A stretch of DNA of 5,641 nucleotides, from assembly GCA_031279735.1 (NCBI GenBank), contig JAITHX010000018.1, forward strand, positions 1-5,641. The letters run 5' to 3'. This document shows, piece by piece, positions 5,523 to 5,641 of the stretch. The first letter of the stretch is position 1. Each line of letters opens with the position of its first letter. A program made the translations under genes and the position numbers. This DNA is from Prevotellaceae bacterium (GTDB lineage: Bacteria > Bacteroidota > Bacteroidia > Bacteroidales > UBA932). Under the pieces are notes generated by a model. The model was not told where the DNA came from, did not search any database, and saw only the letters and a program-made list of their open reading frames with translations.

Positions 5523-5634
5523 ATTGTGCGGTTCTTCACCGCGTCGCGGTGTTTTTTTACCGCAAGGGGCGCAGAGGCTTCGCAGAGGGCGCAAAGGCTT
5601 CGCGTCCTTTGCGAAGCCTTTGCGCAAGGTCGCC
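5523..5634 (+). repeat. Dispersed GCAAAGG/TTCGC-type repeat, copy B
   Basis: A 112-bp relative of 4683-4783 in the same orientation, 840 bp away. It has the same head and tail, with an extra 11 nt (AAGCCTTTGCG) after GCGTCCTTTGCG. After the shared end it continues GAAGGCT to the window edge, which can pair with AGCCTT near 5615, so the element may extend further. Confidence 0.9.
5537..5558 (+). terminator. Terminator-like hairpin in repeat copy B
   Basis: CACCGC/GCGGTG stem with a GTC loop followed by seven T residues. Compared with copy A, the loop has one change (T to C) while the stem is unchanged and the T-run is longer. No plus-strand gene is seen upstream. Confidence 0.45.
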
Positions 5635-5641
5635 GAAGGCT

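Overview
The window looks like a chromosomal stretch from a member of the Bacteroidota, probably Bacteroidales-like. Three observations support this. There is the N-terminus of a SusC/RagA-type TonB-linked outer-membrane protein. Two good matches to the Bacteroidota -7 promoter box (TAnnTTTG), and one near match, sit just upstream of genes. Start codons have no Shine-Dalgarno sequence. Nothing seen allows a narrower assignment.

Layout: (1) 1-394, minus strand: 5' end of a susC-like gene that runs off the left edge. (2) 395-1041: about 650 bp without a convincing gene, holding short direct repeats, a perfect 16-bp palindrome, a (TC)20 microsatellite, a terminator-like hairpin and the promoter of the next gene. 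(3) 1042-2166, plus strand: GT-B glycosyltransferase of the GT4 type. (4) 2228-3580, plus strand: NhaD-type Na+/H+ antiporter with its own promoter. (5) 3581-3830: tandem repeats and a large imperfect hairpin between convergent genes. (6) 3831-4493, minus strand: exported FKBP-type peptidyl-prolyl isomerase. (7) 4494-5641: about 1.1 kb without a convincing gene, dominated by repeats. These include two copies of a 101-112 bp element with a terminator-like head, a near-perfect inverted repeat with 67-bp arms, and several short tandem arrays.

The genes do not form one pathway: a surface nutrient receptor, a cell-envelope glycosyltransferase, a sodium/proton antiporter and an envelope-protein folding catalyst. 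The glycosyltransferase and nhaD share direction but each has its own promoter. I see no defence, toxin-antitoxin, phage, CRISPR or secondary-metabolite system. The unusual content is intergenic. At least six short repeat types, several with 7-, 9- or 11-nt periods, are packed end to end. A perfect 25-bp inverted repeat brackets the fkp gene, and a G-quadruplex-type motif lies just after the fkp stop codon.
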